The notes below the pieces were generated by a model that was not told where the DNA came from, did no database searches, and was given only the letters and a program-made list of their open reading frames with translations. The translations under genes were made by a program, and so were the position numbers. From Candidatus Tectomicrobia bacterium (GTDB lineage Bacteria; UBA8248): a stretch of 64,000 bases of DNA. The DNA lies in NCBI GenBank assembly GCA_016192135.1, contig JACPUR010000019.1, forward strand, positions 159,291 to 223,290, written 5' to 3'. Positions 40,704 through 49,382 of the stretch are shown here, piece after piece. The stretch's first letter is position 1; every line of letters begins with the position of its first letter.

Positions 40704-41684
40704 CTACCCGAAGATCTCGATCTCCGGCTCCTTCTCGCCGAAGTAGACCGCCTTCACCTTCTTCAGGTCCTCGAGCACGAGGCGCTTGTCGCCCGGGTTC
40801 CGCAGCAGGTAGGCCGGATGGTAGGTCGCGAGGCAGGGGACGCCCTGGTAGCGGCCGAACTTCCCCCGCAGCTTGCCGATGGGGGTCTTGGTCTGGAGCA
40901 GCCACTGCGCGGCGAACTTGCCGAGCGCCACGATGAGCCGGGGCCGGATGATGGCGAGCTGCTTCTTGAGGTAGGGCTCGCAGGAGGCGATCTCGTCCGG
41001 CTCGGGGTTGCGGTTGCCAGGCGGGCGGCACTTCAGGATGTTGCAGATGTACACTTCACTGCGCGGGACCTCGATCACGTTCTCGATCATCTTGGTGAGC
41101 ATCTGGCCCGCCCGCCCCACGAAGGGGATGCCCTGGGCATCCTCGTCCGCCCCCGGCGCCTCCCCCACGAAGACGAGCTTGGCCTTGGGGCTCCCCACGC
41201 CGAAGACGAGGTTCGTCCGCCCCGCCCCGAGCTTGCAGCGCAGGCAGCCCGCCACCGCGAGGCCGAGCGCCTCCAGGGTCATCTCCTCCTCCGGGTCGAA
41301 GGGCAGGGGCGGGGGCGCGGGGAGGGAGCCCTTGCGCCCGGAGGCGGCGGGAGGGGACATCGGGGAAATCTCCATCATCGGCAGGAGCCCGGGCTGGACC
41401 GTCCGGGGCGGCGCCTGCGGCGGGGAGAAAGCCTGCGCAGGGGCTTCCTTCACGGCCGAGGGGGCCTCCGCCGGGGGGTAGGCCGCCGGGCGCGGCACAG
41501 GCGCGGGGGCCGAAGGCGCGGTCCGGGCGGGCGAAGGCGTCCCCTCCGCCCGGGGCCGGGCCGCGAGGGAGACGTACTGCACCCCCGCGGCGCGGAGGCT
41601 TTTCATGTGCCCGAGCAGGGCCCGGGCGATCTCGTCGCGTTCGGCCACGGCGTCACCGGTGGGGGCGGGGCGGAGGAAAACCAT
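40704..41684 (-). CDS. Uracil-DNA glycosylase, family 4-like (Fe-S)
   Basis: 326 residues from ATG 41684. The C-terminal 190 residues are a type-4 UDG. Iron-sulfur cysteines are in [13 protein letters not shown] (CxxC), [14 protein letters not shown] and IASCEPYL. The catalytic motif 1 is [13 protein letters not shown], and motif 3 is [11 protein letters not shown]. It removes uracil from DNA at the start of base-excision repair. The first 130 residues are a Pro/Ala-rich linker after a short helix, absent from most family 4 enzymes. The start could also be the GTG 12 codons in. Confidence 0.88.
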   Translation of the reverse strand: MVFLRPAPTGDAVAERDEIARALLGHMKSLRAAGVQYVSLAARPRAEGTPSPARTAPSAPAPVPRPAAYPPAEAPSAVKEAPAQAFSPPQAPPRTVQPGLLPMMEISPMSPPAASGRKGSLPAPPPLPFDPEEEMTLEALGLAVAGCLRCKLGAGRTNLVFGVGSPKAKLVFVGEAPGADEDAQGIPFVGRAGQMLTKMIENVIEVPRSEVYICNILKCRPPGNRNPEPDEIASCEPYLKKQLAIIRPRLIVALGKFAAQWLLQTKTPIGKLRGKFGRYQGVPCLATYHPAYLLRNPGDKRLVLEDLKKVKAVYFGEKEPEIEIFG

Positions 41685-41741
41685 TATCCAGGCAAATTCT
41701 AATGCACGCGTCATGGAAAAGAAAGGCTGCGGACACGCTTT

Positions 41742-41864
41742 GCAGGGGCGAGGCATGCTCGCCATGCGGGTCCCGTAGGGGCGGTTCGCGAACCGCTCCT
41801 ACACAAACCAGCGCGGCCGGCGTTCCCGGACGGCTTCGGCCGACTGAAGGCCGGTCGCCCCTAC
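41742..41864. repeat. Cluster of GTAGGGGCG-type palindromes
   Basis: GCAGGGGCGAGGC...GCTCGCC at 41742-41763, a 28-bp palindrome at 41775-41802 (arm GTAGGGGCGGTTCG, one mismatch on the right), and a right arm AAGGCCGGTCGCCCCTAC ending at 41864. The last arm, read on the minus strand, supplies the TAG stop codon of coaBC (41861-41863). Confidence 0.75.
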
Positions 41865-43098
41865 GAAACGGAACCCTGCCTCGCCTGCCACATCCCGGCC
41901 AGCCGGTCGAGGATGAGACCGGCCAGGGCCTCTTTGCGCTGGGCGGGGAGGGACTCCTCCCTTCCGTCCGCCCCGATGAGAAGGGCCGCCGAGCTGTCCG
42001 CCCCCATGGCGTCCTGCCCCCCCGAGACCAGGTTGGCCACGATGAGGTCGAGTTTCTTGCGGCGGAGCTTCTCCCGCGCGTTTTTCTCCAGGTCCTCCGT
42101 CTCGGCCGCGAAGCCGACGAGGAGGCGATCCCCCTTCGTCTTCCCCATCTCGGCCAGGATGTCCGCCGTGCGCTCGAGCTCGAGGACGAGGGGGCCGTCC
42201 TCCTTCTTGCGCTTGCGGCCGAGGGGCCGGACGGGGCGGTAGTCCGCCACGGCGGCGGCCATGATGCCGGCGTGGGCCTCGCGCCAGGCGGCGAGCACCG
42301 CCTCCCGCATCTGGGCGGCGGACTCGACCCGCACCGTCCGGAGGCCGGGCGGGTCGGGCAGGCTGGCCGGGCCGCTCACGAGGGTGACCTCGGCCCCGCG
42401 CGCGGCAGCCCCGGCGGCGAGGGCGTAGCCCATCTTGCCGCTCGAGCGGTTGGTGAGGTAGCGGATGGCGTCCCACCGCTCCCGGGTGGGCCCCGCCGAA
42501 ACCACGAGGCGCATTCCGCCCAGGTCGTGCCTGGGCACGAGCAGGCGCAGCGCCTCCCGGAGGATGTCCTCCGGCTCGGGCATCCGCCCCGCCCCCTCGC
42601 CCTCCTCGGCGCGCGCCATCCGGCCCGTCCCGGGCGGCATCACGGCGTGGCCGCGCTCCCGGAGCTTGCGCACGTTCTCCTGGACGGCGGGGCTCCCCCA
42701 CATGCGCGGGTTCATGGCCGGGACGGCGAGGACGGGGGGCCGGGCCGAGAGGAGGAGGGTCGAGAGGAAGTCGTCCCCGATCCCCCCGCGAACTTGCCGA
42801 TGATGTTGGCCGTGGCCGGGGCGACGATGATCAGGTCCGCGCGGTCGCTGAGGGAGACGTGGGGCATCTCGCCCGGACGCTCGGCGCCCTCGATGGGGAA
42901 CATGCGCGAGATGGGCGGGCGCCCCGTCAGCACCTCGAAGGGCAGGGGCTGGACGAAGGCGAGGGCGCTTTGGGTGAGCACCGCCTGGACCTCCGCCCCC
43001 TGGAGCGCGAGCTGGCGGGCGAGATCGATGGCCTTGTAGGCCGCGATGCCCCCCGAGACTCCGAGTACGATTCTCTTGCCGGCGAGCGCCCCGCTCAT
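41861..43098 (-). pseudogene. coaBC: Bifunctional CoaBC (PPC decarboxylase / PPC synthetase), apparent one-base frameshift
   Basis: The CoaC half starts at ATG 43098 with GVSGGIAAYKAIDLARQL, the catalytic His in MPHVSLSDRADL and PATANIIGKFAGG. The frame then fails at the C6 run 42782-42787. Adding one base restores GDDFLSTLLLSARPPVLAV and PAMNPRMWGSPAVQENV, after which CoaB is intact: SAGPTRERWDAIRYLTNRSS, AAAVADYRPV, and KKLDLIVANLV. It makes 4'-phosphopantetheine for CoA and is normally essential, so a sequencing or assembly error in the homopolymer is the simplest explanation. The start overlaps gmk by four bases; rpoZ, often between them, is absent. Confidence 0.88.
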
Positions 43099-43682
43099 GC
43101 GCCCGCCCCCGCCGCCTTCGACCGGTGCGCGGCGATGATGTCCGAGAGTTCCCGGAAGGCCGCGTCCAGGTCCTCGTTCACGATGACGTAGTCGTAGAGG
43201 GCGCGCCGGGACATCTCCTCCTCGGCGCGCGCGAGCCGCCGCGCGATGCGGTCCTCGGCCTCGGCCCCGCGCTTGCGGAGCCGCTTGGCGAGTTCCTCGA
43301 TCGAGGGAGGCATGACGAAGATGAGAGTGGCGTCCGGGCGGCGGCGCTTCACCTGGAGGGCCCCCTGCACGTCGAGGTCCATGATCACGTCCTCGCCCGC
43401 CTCCAGCTTGCGGTCCACCCCGTCGGAGGGAGTGCCGTAGTGGTCGCCGAACACCTCGGCCCACTCCAGGAAGCCGCTGGCCTTGATCCGCCGGTGGAAG
43501 TCCTCCGGCGTGAGGAAGAAATAATGCACGCCCTCCTTCTCGTAGCTCCGGGGCGGGCGCGTCGTGGCGCTGACGGAGTGCCAGATGCCCGGGATCTCGC
43601 GCACCGCGCGCTCGATCAGGGAGGACTTTCCCGTGCCCGACGGCGCGGAGAGCACGAAGATGTGGCCTCGGCGGCGGCTCAT
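43095..43682 (-). CDS. gmk: Guanylate kinase
   Basis: 195 residues. GMP to GDP. P-loop SAPSGTGKSSLIERA (12-26), GMP-binding SATTRPPRSYEKEGVHYFF and FLEWAEVFGDHYGTP, DLDVQGALQVKRRRPDATLIFV, and lid RLRKRGAEAEDRIARRLARA. All are standard. It overlaps yicC by four bases (43679-43682) and coaBC by four, making a yicC-gmk-coaBC translationally coupled unit. The short basic tail has no added domain. Confidence 0.96.
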   Translation of the reverse strand: MSRRRGHIFVLSAPSGTGKSSLIERAVREIPGIWHSVSATTRPPRSYEKEGVHYFFLTPEDFHRRIKASGFLEWAEVFGDHYGTPSDGVDRKLEAGEDVIMDLDVQGALQVKRRRPDATLIFVMPPSIEELAKRLRKRGAEAEDRIARRLARAEEEMSRRALYDYVIVNEDLDAAFRELSDIIAAHRSKAAGAGA

Positions 43683-44554
43683 TCGGCGTTCTGCACCTGC
43701 TCGCGGATCCGCTCGATGGCGCTCTTGAGGTCCACGGCACGCTGGGTGAGGGGAAGGTCGGAGGATTTCGAGGCGATGGTGTTGGCCTCCCGGTTCATCT
43801 CCTGCACGAGGAAGTCGAGCTTCCGCCCCGCCGGGCCGGGCGCCGCCAGCATCTCCCGGAACTGCACGATGTGGCTCTCGAGCCGGCTCAGCTCCTCGCT
43901 GATGTCCCCGCGCTCGGCCGCGTAGATGAGCTCCTGCTCCAGCCGGCCCGGGTCCAGGGTCAGGCCCTCGGCGAGCTTCACGAGGCGCTCGCGCAGCCGG
44001 GACTGGATGGCCTCGCGCGCCTCGGGCACCCGCTCCCGGATCTCGCCGCAGATGCGCTCCACCTCGGCCAGGAGGCCCATGAGGTCGAGGTCCAGGGCCG
44101 CCCCCTCCCGGCGGCGCATGCCGCCCAGGGTGTCCAGGGCCTCGCCGAGGGCGCCGAGCAGGGGCCCGCGCAGCTCCTCCTCGGCGAAGGACGACTCCTG
44201 GGGCCGCAGGGCGTCCCGGAACCCGGCCAGGAGGGAGATGTCCACGTCCCCCGGCAGCTTCAGGTCCTTGGCGAGCGCCCGGAGGGAGTTCACGAGGGCG
44301 CGGGCGGCGGCCGGGTCCACGGCGGGCGCGCCGTCCGCGGTCTCGTCCAGGCGGATGTAGACGTCGAAGCGCCCCCGGGCGAAGCGGGCCTTGATGGCCT
44401 CCCGGACCTCGCTCTCCAGGGAGAGCGACCAGCGCGGGCCGCGGACGGAGGCCTCGAGGAAGCGGTGATTCACCGACCGGGCCTCCACCGTCAGGGTGCC
44501 CCCGCGCAGGGGGCGCTGGCCGGAGCCGTAGCCGGTCATGCTCTCCGTGGCCAT
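43679..44554 (-). CDS. yicC: YicC/YloC family endoribonuclease
   Basis: 291 residues from ATG 44554, with GGAGGAAAC before it. It opens MATESMTGYGSGQRPLRGGT and SVNHRFLEASVRGPR, the usual N-terminal domain. The C-terminal DUF1732 domain carries YAAERGDISEELSRLESHIVQF, AGRKLDFLVQEMNREANTI and SKSSDLPLTQRAVDLKSAIERIREQVQN. The family is an RNase reported to act on small RNAs. First gene of the yicC-gmk-coaBC unit and divergent from rqcH, 119 bases between starts. Confidence 0.94.
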   Translation of the reverse strand: MATESMTGYGSGQRPLRGGTLTVEARSVNHRFLEASVRGPRWSLSLESEVREAIKARFARGRFDVYIRLDETADGAPAVDPAAARALVNSLRALAKDLKLPGDVDISLLAGFRDALRPQESSFAEEELRGPLLGALGEALDTLGGMRRREGAALDLDLMGLLAEVERICGEIRERVPEAREAIQSRLRERLVKLAEGLTLDPGRLEQELIYAAERGDISEELSRLESHIVQFREMLAAPGPAGRKLDFLVQEMNREANTIASKSSDLPLTQRAVDLKSAIERIREQVQNAE

Positions 44555-44673
44555 GTTTCCTCCGTCAAGCGATTTAACGCCGCTATCAAAAAAGATTACA
44601 GTAAGTTCCGGAGGGAGCCGTGTCAATTTGGGGGCCGGGCCTCCGGCGGCCCCCCGAACCCGGACAATAGCCC

Positions 44674-46419
44674 ATGGACGCATTCATCCTCCAGGCCGTC
44701 GCCCGCGAGCTGGACGCGGCGCTGCGGGGCGCCCGCCTCGAGAAGGCCGCCCAGGCCGGCCCCTGCACCTACCTCCTCGGCTTCGCCTGCCGGGATAGGC
44801 GGGCGCGGCGGCTCCTCCTGAGCGCGGACCCCGCCCACCCGAGGCTCCACCTCACCTCGGAGTCCCCCCCCTCCGTGCCCGAGCCGGGGGATTTCCTGCG
44901 GAGCCTGCGCAAGCACCTCGCGGGCGCCCGGGTCTCCCGGGTGGCGGCGGGGGAGTGGGAGCGCGTGGTGCAGCTCTCGCTGGAGCGGCCGGCCGGGAAG
45001 GGGACGGCCACGTTCGCCCTCTTGGCCGAGGTGATGGGGCGCTGGAGCAACCTCATCCTCCTGGACGGGAAGACGGGCGCCATCCTGGACGCCACCCGCC
45101 TCTCGACGGACGAGGCGAACCCCGGGCGCCCGGTGGCGCGCGGGAGCGCCTACCGCCTGCCCCCCGCCCAAAAGAAGCCCGCCCCGGACTCGGTGGACGA
45201 GGCGGCCTTCCTCGGCCTCCTGGCCGGGGCCGGTCTGGCGGAGGCGGACCCGAAGGAGCGGGCGCGCTGGCTGGTGCGCGCCTTCGCGGGCATCAGCCCC
45301 GGCGCCGCTTCCGAGATCGCCGCCCGCGCCGGCGGGGACACCCGGTCCTTCTGGGAGGCCTTCGCCTGGGCGGTGGAAAGCTACCGGGCGGGCCGCTTCC
45401 AGCCCGCCCTCCTCCTGGATGCGCGGGGGGCCCCGTCCGGGCTGAGCGCGCTCGGGGCGGCGGGACTGCACCCGGGCCGGACCCGGCCCTTTCCCTCCAT
45501 GAACGAGGCGGCGGACGACTTCTACCGCGGCGCGGCCGGCGGGACTTCCCTGCGCCGGGCGCGGGAGGCGCTGGCCGCCCGGGTGAAGAGTCTTCTCAAG
45601 CGGACCGAGCGCAACCTCGCCGCCGTCGGGCGGGACCTGCTCCAGGCGGAGGCGGCCGAGGACTGCCGCCTGAAGGGCGAGCTCCTGCTCCGGAACCTGG
45701 AGGGGCTGGAGGAGCGCGCGGCCTCCGTCCGGCTCCCGCACGACGGGACAGAGATCGAGGTCCCGCTCGACCCCCGCTACCCGCCCTCCGAGAACGCCCA
45801 GCGGTATTTCCGGCGCTACAAGAAGCTCAAGCGCCTCCTCGGCGCGGGCGGCCGGCGCCGGCAGGACCTCGAGGCCGAGCGCGCTTTCCTCGAGGGGCTG
45901 CTCTATGATGCGGAGGAGGCCGAGGGCCCGGAGGCGCTCGCCGGGGTGGGCCAGGCGCTGGAGGCGGGCGGCTTCTCCAAGAAGGCGGCCTCTCCGGCCC
46001 GCGGGCGGCGCCGGGCGGAGGCCCCTCCCGCCCGGCCCTACCGGCGGCTGGCCGCGCCCGGGGGCTGGGAGATCTTCGTCGGGAAGAACGCCCTCGGGAA
46101 CGAGGCGCTCCTGCGCCGGGTGGCGCGGGCGGGGGACACCTGGCTCCACGCCCAGGGGCTGCCGGGCAGCCACGTGCTCCTGCGCGCGGCGGGGGAGCCC
46201 GGGGAGGATGCCCTCCTCCAGGCGGCGGCGCTCGCCGCCTACCACAGCCGCGGGCGCGGGGACGGCCGGGTGCGGGTGGACTATCTCCCTGTCGAGCGGC
46301 TCCGCCGCCCGCGGGGGGCGCGCCCCGGCCAGGTCATCTTCACGGGGCAGGGCACGGTGCTGGCCTCGCCCGAGGAGGGGGGCCGCCTGTTGAAGGAGCT
46401 GTCCGAGCGGGACGGCTGA
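44674..46419 (+). CDS. rqcH: NFACT-family protein, RqcH/Rqc2 homolog
   Basis: 581 residues. NFACT-N fills about 1-200, with EVMGRWSNLILLDGKTGAIL as its conserved core. Helix-hairpin-helix and coiled-coil regions span 200-440 (LRRAREALAARVKSLLKRTE, AEDCRLKGELLLRNLEGLEER). NFACT-R lies at about 470-575 with DTWLHAQGLPGSHVLLR. RqcH binds split 50S subunits and recruits tRNA-Ala for alanine tailing in ribosome quality control. The Asp-Arg pair needed for tailing in the Bacillus protein appears here as Glu-Arg (GEWERVVQL), if aligned correctly. Gram-positive literature calls family members fibronectin-binding. Confidence 0.9.
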   Translation: MDAFILQAVARELDAALRGARLEKAAQAGPCTYLLGFACRDRRARRLLLSADPAHPRLHLTSESPPSVPEPGDFLRSLRKHLAGARVSRVAAGEWERVVQLSLERPAGKGTATFALLAEVMGRWSNLILLDGKTGAILDATRLSTDEANPGRPVARGSAYRLPPAQKKPAPDSVDEAAFLGLLAGAGLAEADPKERARWLVRAFAGISPGAASEIAARAGGDTRSFWEAFAWAVESYRAGRFQPALLLDARGAPSGLSALGAAGLHPGRTRPFPSMNEAADDFYRGAAGGTSLRRAREALAARVKSLLKRTERNLAAVGRDLLQAEAAEDCRLKGELLLRNLEGLEERAASVRLPHDGTEIEVPLDPRYPPSENAQRYFRRYKKLKRLLGAGGRRRQDLEAERAFLEGLLYDAEEAEGPEALAGVGQALEAGGFSKKAASPARGRRRAEAPPARPYRRLAAPGGWEIFVGKNALGNEALLRRVARAGDTWLHAQGLPGSHVLLRAAGEPGEDALLQAAALAAYHSRGRGDGRVRVDYLPVERLRRPRGARPGQVIFTGQGTVLASPEEGGRLLKELSERDG

Positions 46420-46452
46420 CCGCCGGTTCCGTCGCCGGGAAAGGGGGACGCG

Positions 46453-46749
46453 ATGAGGAAGATCATGTACCGGGGAGCGGCCGCGCTCGTGGTGTGGGGG
46501 ACGCTGGCCGGGTGCGCGGGATACGAATGGAGGAAGGCGGGGGCGACGCCGCAGCAGGTCATGCGGGACGAGGAGCTTTGCCAGCGGCACGCCGAGTCGA
46601 TCCGGCGGACGGCGCCGGCGGGGACGCTGCCCGGCACGACGGGAACTCCGGGATACACCAGCTCCTCTCCGAGCGAGGAGGTCGAGGTGACCAAGCGCTA
46701 CGTGAGCTGCATGGAGGCGAGAGGATACGAGCGGGCGAAGGCCCAGTAG
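46453..46749 (+). CDS. Small lipoprotein
   Basis: 98 residues with a lipoprotein signal: basic MRKIMYRG, a hydrophobic core and lipobox LAGC, Cys at residue 21. The mature part has Ala next to the lipid Cys, so outer-membrane sorting is likely. It contains two further cysteines (ELCQRH, VSCMEARGY) that could form a disulfide, and a Thr/Gly/Ser-rich middle (GTLPGTTGTPGYTSSSPS). No known family was recognised. It lies between rqcH and the DinB gene with short gaps. Confidence 0.7.
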   Translation: MRKIMYRGAAALVVWGTLAGCAGYEWRKAGATPQQVMRDEELCQRHAESIRRTAPAGTLPGTTGTPGYTSSSPSEEVEVTKRYVSCMEARGYERAKAQ

Positions 46750-46752
46750 GCC

Positions 46753-47307
46753 GTGACCCCGGCGGAGCGCTTCGACCAGGCGATCGAGATCATCCTCGCC
46801 GACAGGCGCGGCCTCATCGGCTTCCTGGGGGCGTTCTCCGAGGGGCAGGCGCGCTGGAAGCCGCCGGACGGGGAGTGGTCCATCCTGGAGGGCCTCGAGC
46901 ACGTCATGCGGGAGGAGTGGTCCTTCCGGGCGAACTTCCTGGCCGGCCTCCGGGAGGCCGAGGCCACGGGGGTGTGGGACAACGCCCCCGATCCGGTGGT
47001 GAAGTACGGCTGGGAGGCCATGCGGCGCCGGGAGCAGGGGCCGTCGATGGCCCCCGCCCACCTCCACCCGGCGGGGGAGGGAACCTGGGAGGGGATGAAG
47101 GCGGCGCTCTGGCCCGACCGCATGGCCACCCGGGAGGTCCTGCTGCCCTACCGTGCCCGCGACCTCGGCCGCCTCATCATTTTCATGAGCAAGCGGCTCG
47201 GCCACCTGAACGGCTACGACCGCATTGTGTATTGCGGAATTCACGATTACCTGCACCAGGACCAGATGGCGCGCGTGGCGGGCCAGCCGGGTTTCCCTCG
47301 GAAATAG
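46753..47307 (+). CDS. DinB-like four-helix protein
   Basis: 184 residues from a GTG three bases after the lipoprotein stop. Helix 1 has RFDQAIEIILADRRGLIGFL. Then PPDGEWSILEGLEHVMREEW, the usual DinB W-S/x-I-x-E-x-L-x-H-V motif with the first metal His, and the last helix ends RIVYCGIHDYLHQDQM with the other histidines. DinB/YfiT-type proteins bind a divalent metal; some are thiol transferases using bacillithiol or mycothiol. The specific reaction here is unknown. Confidence 0.78.
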   Translation: MTPAERFDQAIEIILADRRGLIGFLGAFSEGQARWKPPDGEWSILEGLEHVMREEWSFRANFLAGLREAEATGVWDNAPDPVVKYGWEAMRRREQGPSMAPAHLHPAGEGTWEGMKAALWPDRMATREVLLPYRARDLGRLIIFMSKRLGHLNGYDRIVYCGIHDYLHQDQMARVAGQPGFPRK

Positions 47308-47386
47308 GCGCTTTCCGCCCGTGCGCCTCTGGGCGCCCCCAGTGAACACCCGGATTTCATTCAGGGAAAAACGTTCTCGTATTTTC

Positions 47387-47431
47387 TTGACATTTCCTCG
47401 CCGCAATCCGTAAGATTCGCTTGAAATCTTA
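47387..47431 (+). promoter_or_regulatory. Predicted promoter and inverted repeat before the symporter pair
   Basis: TTGACA (47387-47392), 18 bases, TAAGAT (47411-47416). TAAGATT (47411-47417) and AATCTTA (47425-47431) form a 7-bp inverted repeat overlapping the -10. A separate TATAAT is at 47430-47435. The remaining gap to 47610 shows only GC-rich leader with no gene recognised. Confidence 0.45.
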
Positions 47432-47610
47432 TAATAATGAAAGATGGAGGTGAGGCTCCCATTTGCCGGAGCCCGTTCCGTCCATCTGGAGCCAGCGCCA
47501 GTGAGTTCTCCATCGGCGCGGAAGGCGGCGCCGGTTCGGCTCAGGAAGGCAGACGCGCGGGAGGAAGCCCGCTCCCGCGGCGGCTGCAAGCGCCCGGAGG
47601 AGGGAGCTCC

Positions 47611-47796
47611 ATGATCAAGGACGGGAGTCTCACCACAAACGGCTGGCTTTTCGTTGTCTTCCTCGTGCTGGTGTTCACCACACCCTTCAACCCCTTCATC
47701 ACCCACCGGTACCTGCCCATCGTCTGGTACGCCGCCGTCGCCGTCTATGGGCTGTGGCTGATGGCCAAGGTGACGCGAGAGGAGGGCTACCGATGA
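47611..47796 (+). CDS. Small membrane protein accompanying a sodium:solute symporter (DUF3311-like)
   Basis: 61 residues from an ATG with GGAGGAGGGAG upstream. Two membrane helices: WLFVVFLVLVFTTPFNPFIT and LPIVWYAAVAVYGLWLMAKV. Small two-helix proteins encoded just before SSS symporters are a recurring arrangement (YhdT/DUF997, DUF3311), and are thought to be accessory subunits. Its stop overlaps the symporter start in ATGA, so the two are made in equal amounts. Confidence 0.75.
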   Translation: MIKDGSLTTNGWLFVVFLVLVFTTPFNPFITHRYLPIVWYAAVAVYGLWLMAKVTREEGYR

Positions 47797-49295
47797 ACTG
47801 GGGATCGCCCTACTACATTTTCGCTTGGCTCGCCGCCTATCTCGTCGTCACGGCGTGGGTCGCGTGGAAGTACAGCACCGGGGTCGAAACCGAAGAAGAC
47901 TATTACGTCGCGGGGCGCAGCGTGGGGCCCTTCGCCAACACGATGTCCATCGTGGCCACCATCGCCTCGGGCGGCATCTACCTGGGGACCGTGGGCTTCT
48001 TCTACGACCACGGGGTGAACTTCCTGGGCTACGGCTTCGCATACGTCTGCTTGGTGTTCGGCCTCTGGTTCGTGGGCAGGCGCCTGTGGCCGGTGGGCAA
48101 GAAGTTCAACTACTCGACCCCGCAGGACTTCTACGGCGACTTCTATCAGAGCGAGTTCCTCCGGCTGTTCGGGGCGGTGGGGAGCATCATCTTCCTCATC
48201 CCCTACTACGCCTCGAACGCCGTCGCCATGGGGTTCGTCCTGGAGCGGTTCGCGGGCCTCCCCTACGTCTGGGGGGTCTGGCTCCTGGTGGTGTTCACCG
48301 TGGTCTACACCACCTACGGGGGGATGCGGGCCGTCATCTACACGGACGTCCTGCAGGGGGTCATCCTGCTCCTCTTCGGCATCGTGGCGGTGTTCGTCAT
48401 CCTGAACGCGGTGGGAGGCTACACCAAGCTGATGGACGATCTCCCGCCGAAGATGACCGTCCACGGCACCGACTGGGCCGCCTACGGGCTCTTCATCGGC
48501 TGGATCGTGTTCATGTTCTCCCACCCGCTCACGCTCTCCGACCGTATGACCCGCATGTACACCATCCGGAGCCTGGGCGCCTTCCGCACGAACGTCCTGC
48601 TCACGGGCGGTGCGCTGCTCATGGTTTGCCTGGTCTTCGTGCTGCTGGGGATGGCGAGCCAGAAGATCATGGGCCCCGGCATCAAGCCGAACGATGAGGC
48701 CATCCTGGGCGCCATCCAGCGGCACGCCCCCTGGCTCATGGCGTGGATGGTGGTGGTGGTGTGGGCGTGCGGGATGTCCACCATGGACTCGGGGCTGGTG
48801 GGGGCGGACGCGATGCTCTCGAAGGACATCATCCGCCGCTACATCAAGCCGGACATCTCCGACTCCCAGCTCGTCCGGATCGGGCGGTGGGCCATGATCG
48901 TCTTCGGGCTCCTCGCGGCCTGGATCGCCCTGCAGCGCCCGCCCGGCATCTGGGCGCTCGTCCGGCTGGTCGTGATGTTCCACATGCAGTTCCTGCCCAT
49001 GCTGATCCTGGGGCTCTACTGGAAGCGGGCCTCCAAGCTGGGGGCCGAGGTGGGCTGGGCCGTGGGGGTGATCCTGGGCACCTACTACACGTTCTGGGCC
49101 TCGGGCCCGCCTCCCATCAACGTGGGCGGGGCGCCGGCGCCCGGCTTCTTCGCCCTGCTGGTCAACTTCATCCTGTTCGTGGTGATCTCGCTCCTGTCCT
49201 CGCCGGCGCCGGCGGCGCACCGGGCCAAGTTCGAGGAGGCGTGGAACGCGCTTCCCGAGCCGGAGCCGGGCGAGAAGGTGAAGGTCACGGCCTGA
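47793..49295 (+). CDS. Sodium:solute symporter (SSS family)
   Basis: 500 residues with about 13 helices. YYVAGRSVGPFANTMSIVATIASGGIYLG is the unwound helix 1 region of SSS carriers. FYGDFYQSEFLRLFGAVGSI and VVYTTYGGMRAVIYTDVLQGVILLL (the family signature) follow. ACGMSTMDSGLVGADAMLSKDI in helix 8 carries the sodium-site Ser/Asp. The substrate is probably an organic acid or pantothenate-like compound; it cannot be settled. Coupled to the small two-helix protein before it. Confidence 0.92.
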   Translation: MNWGSPYYIFAWLAAYLVVTAWVAWKYSTGVETEEDYYVAGRSVGPFANTMSIVATIASGGIYLGTVGFFYDHGVNFLGYGFAYVCLVFGLWFVGRRLWPVGKKFNYSTPQDFYGDFYQSEFLRLFGAVGSIIFLIPYYASNAVAMGFVLERFAGLPYVWGVWLLVVFTVVYTTYGGMRAVIYTDVLQGVILLLFGIVAVFVILNAVGGYTKLMDDLPPKMTVHGTDWAAYGLFIGWIVFMFSHPLTLSDRMTRMYTIRSLGAFRTNVLLTGGALLMVCLVFVLLGMASQKIMGPGIKPNDEAILGAIQRHAPWLMAWMVVVVWACGMSTMDSGLVGADAMLSKDIIRRYIKPDISDSQLVRIGRWAMIVFGLLAAWIALQRPPGIWALVRLVVMFHMQFLPMLILGLYWKRASKLGAEVGWAVGVILGTYYTFWASGPPPINVGGAPAPGFFALLVNFILFVVISLLSSPAPAAHRAKFEEAWNALPEPEPGEKVKVTA

Positions 49296-49382
49296 GAAGC
49301 ATCCTCCCCCGGCTCCCGCACAGGGGGCCGGGGGATTCTCGGGGACCGCCGCGCCGCCTCGCGCCGCCGAGCGCATGCCGGG

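Noticed and set aside
41861-43098. Programmed frameshifting in coaBC.
   Set aside because: A homopolymer of six C is a common sequencing-error site and no stimulatory structure or precedent for this gene was apparent; kept only as a possibility.
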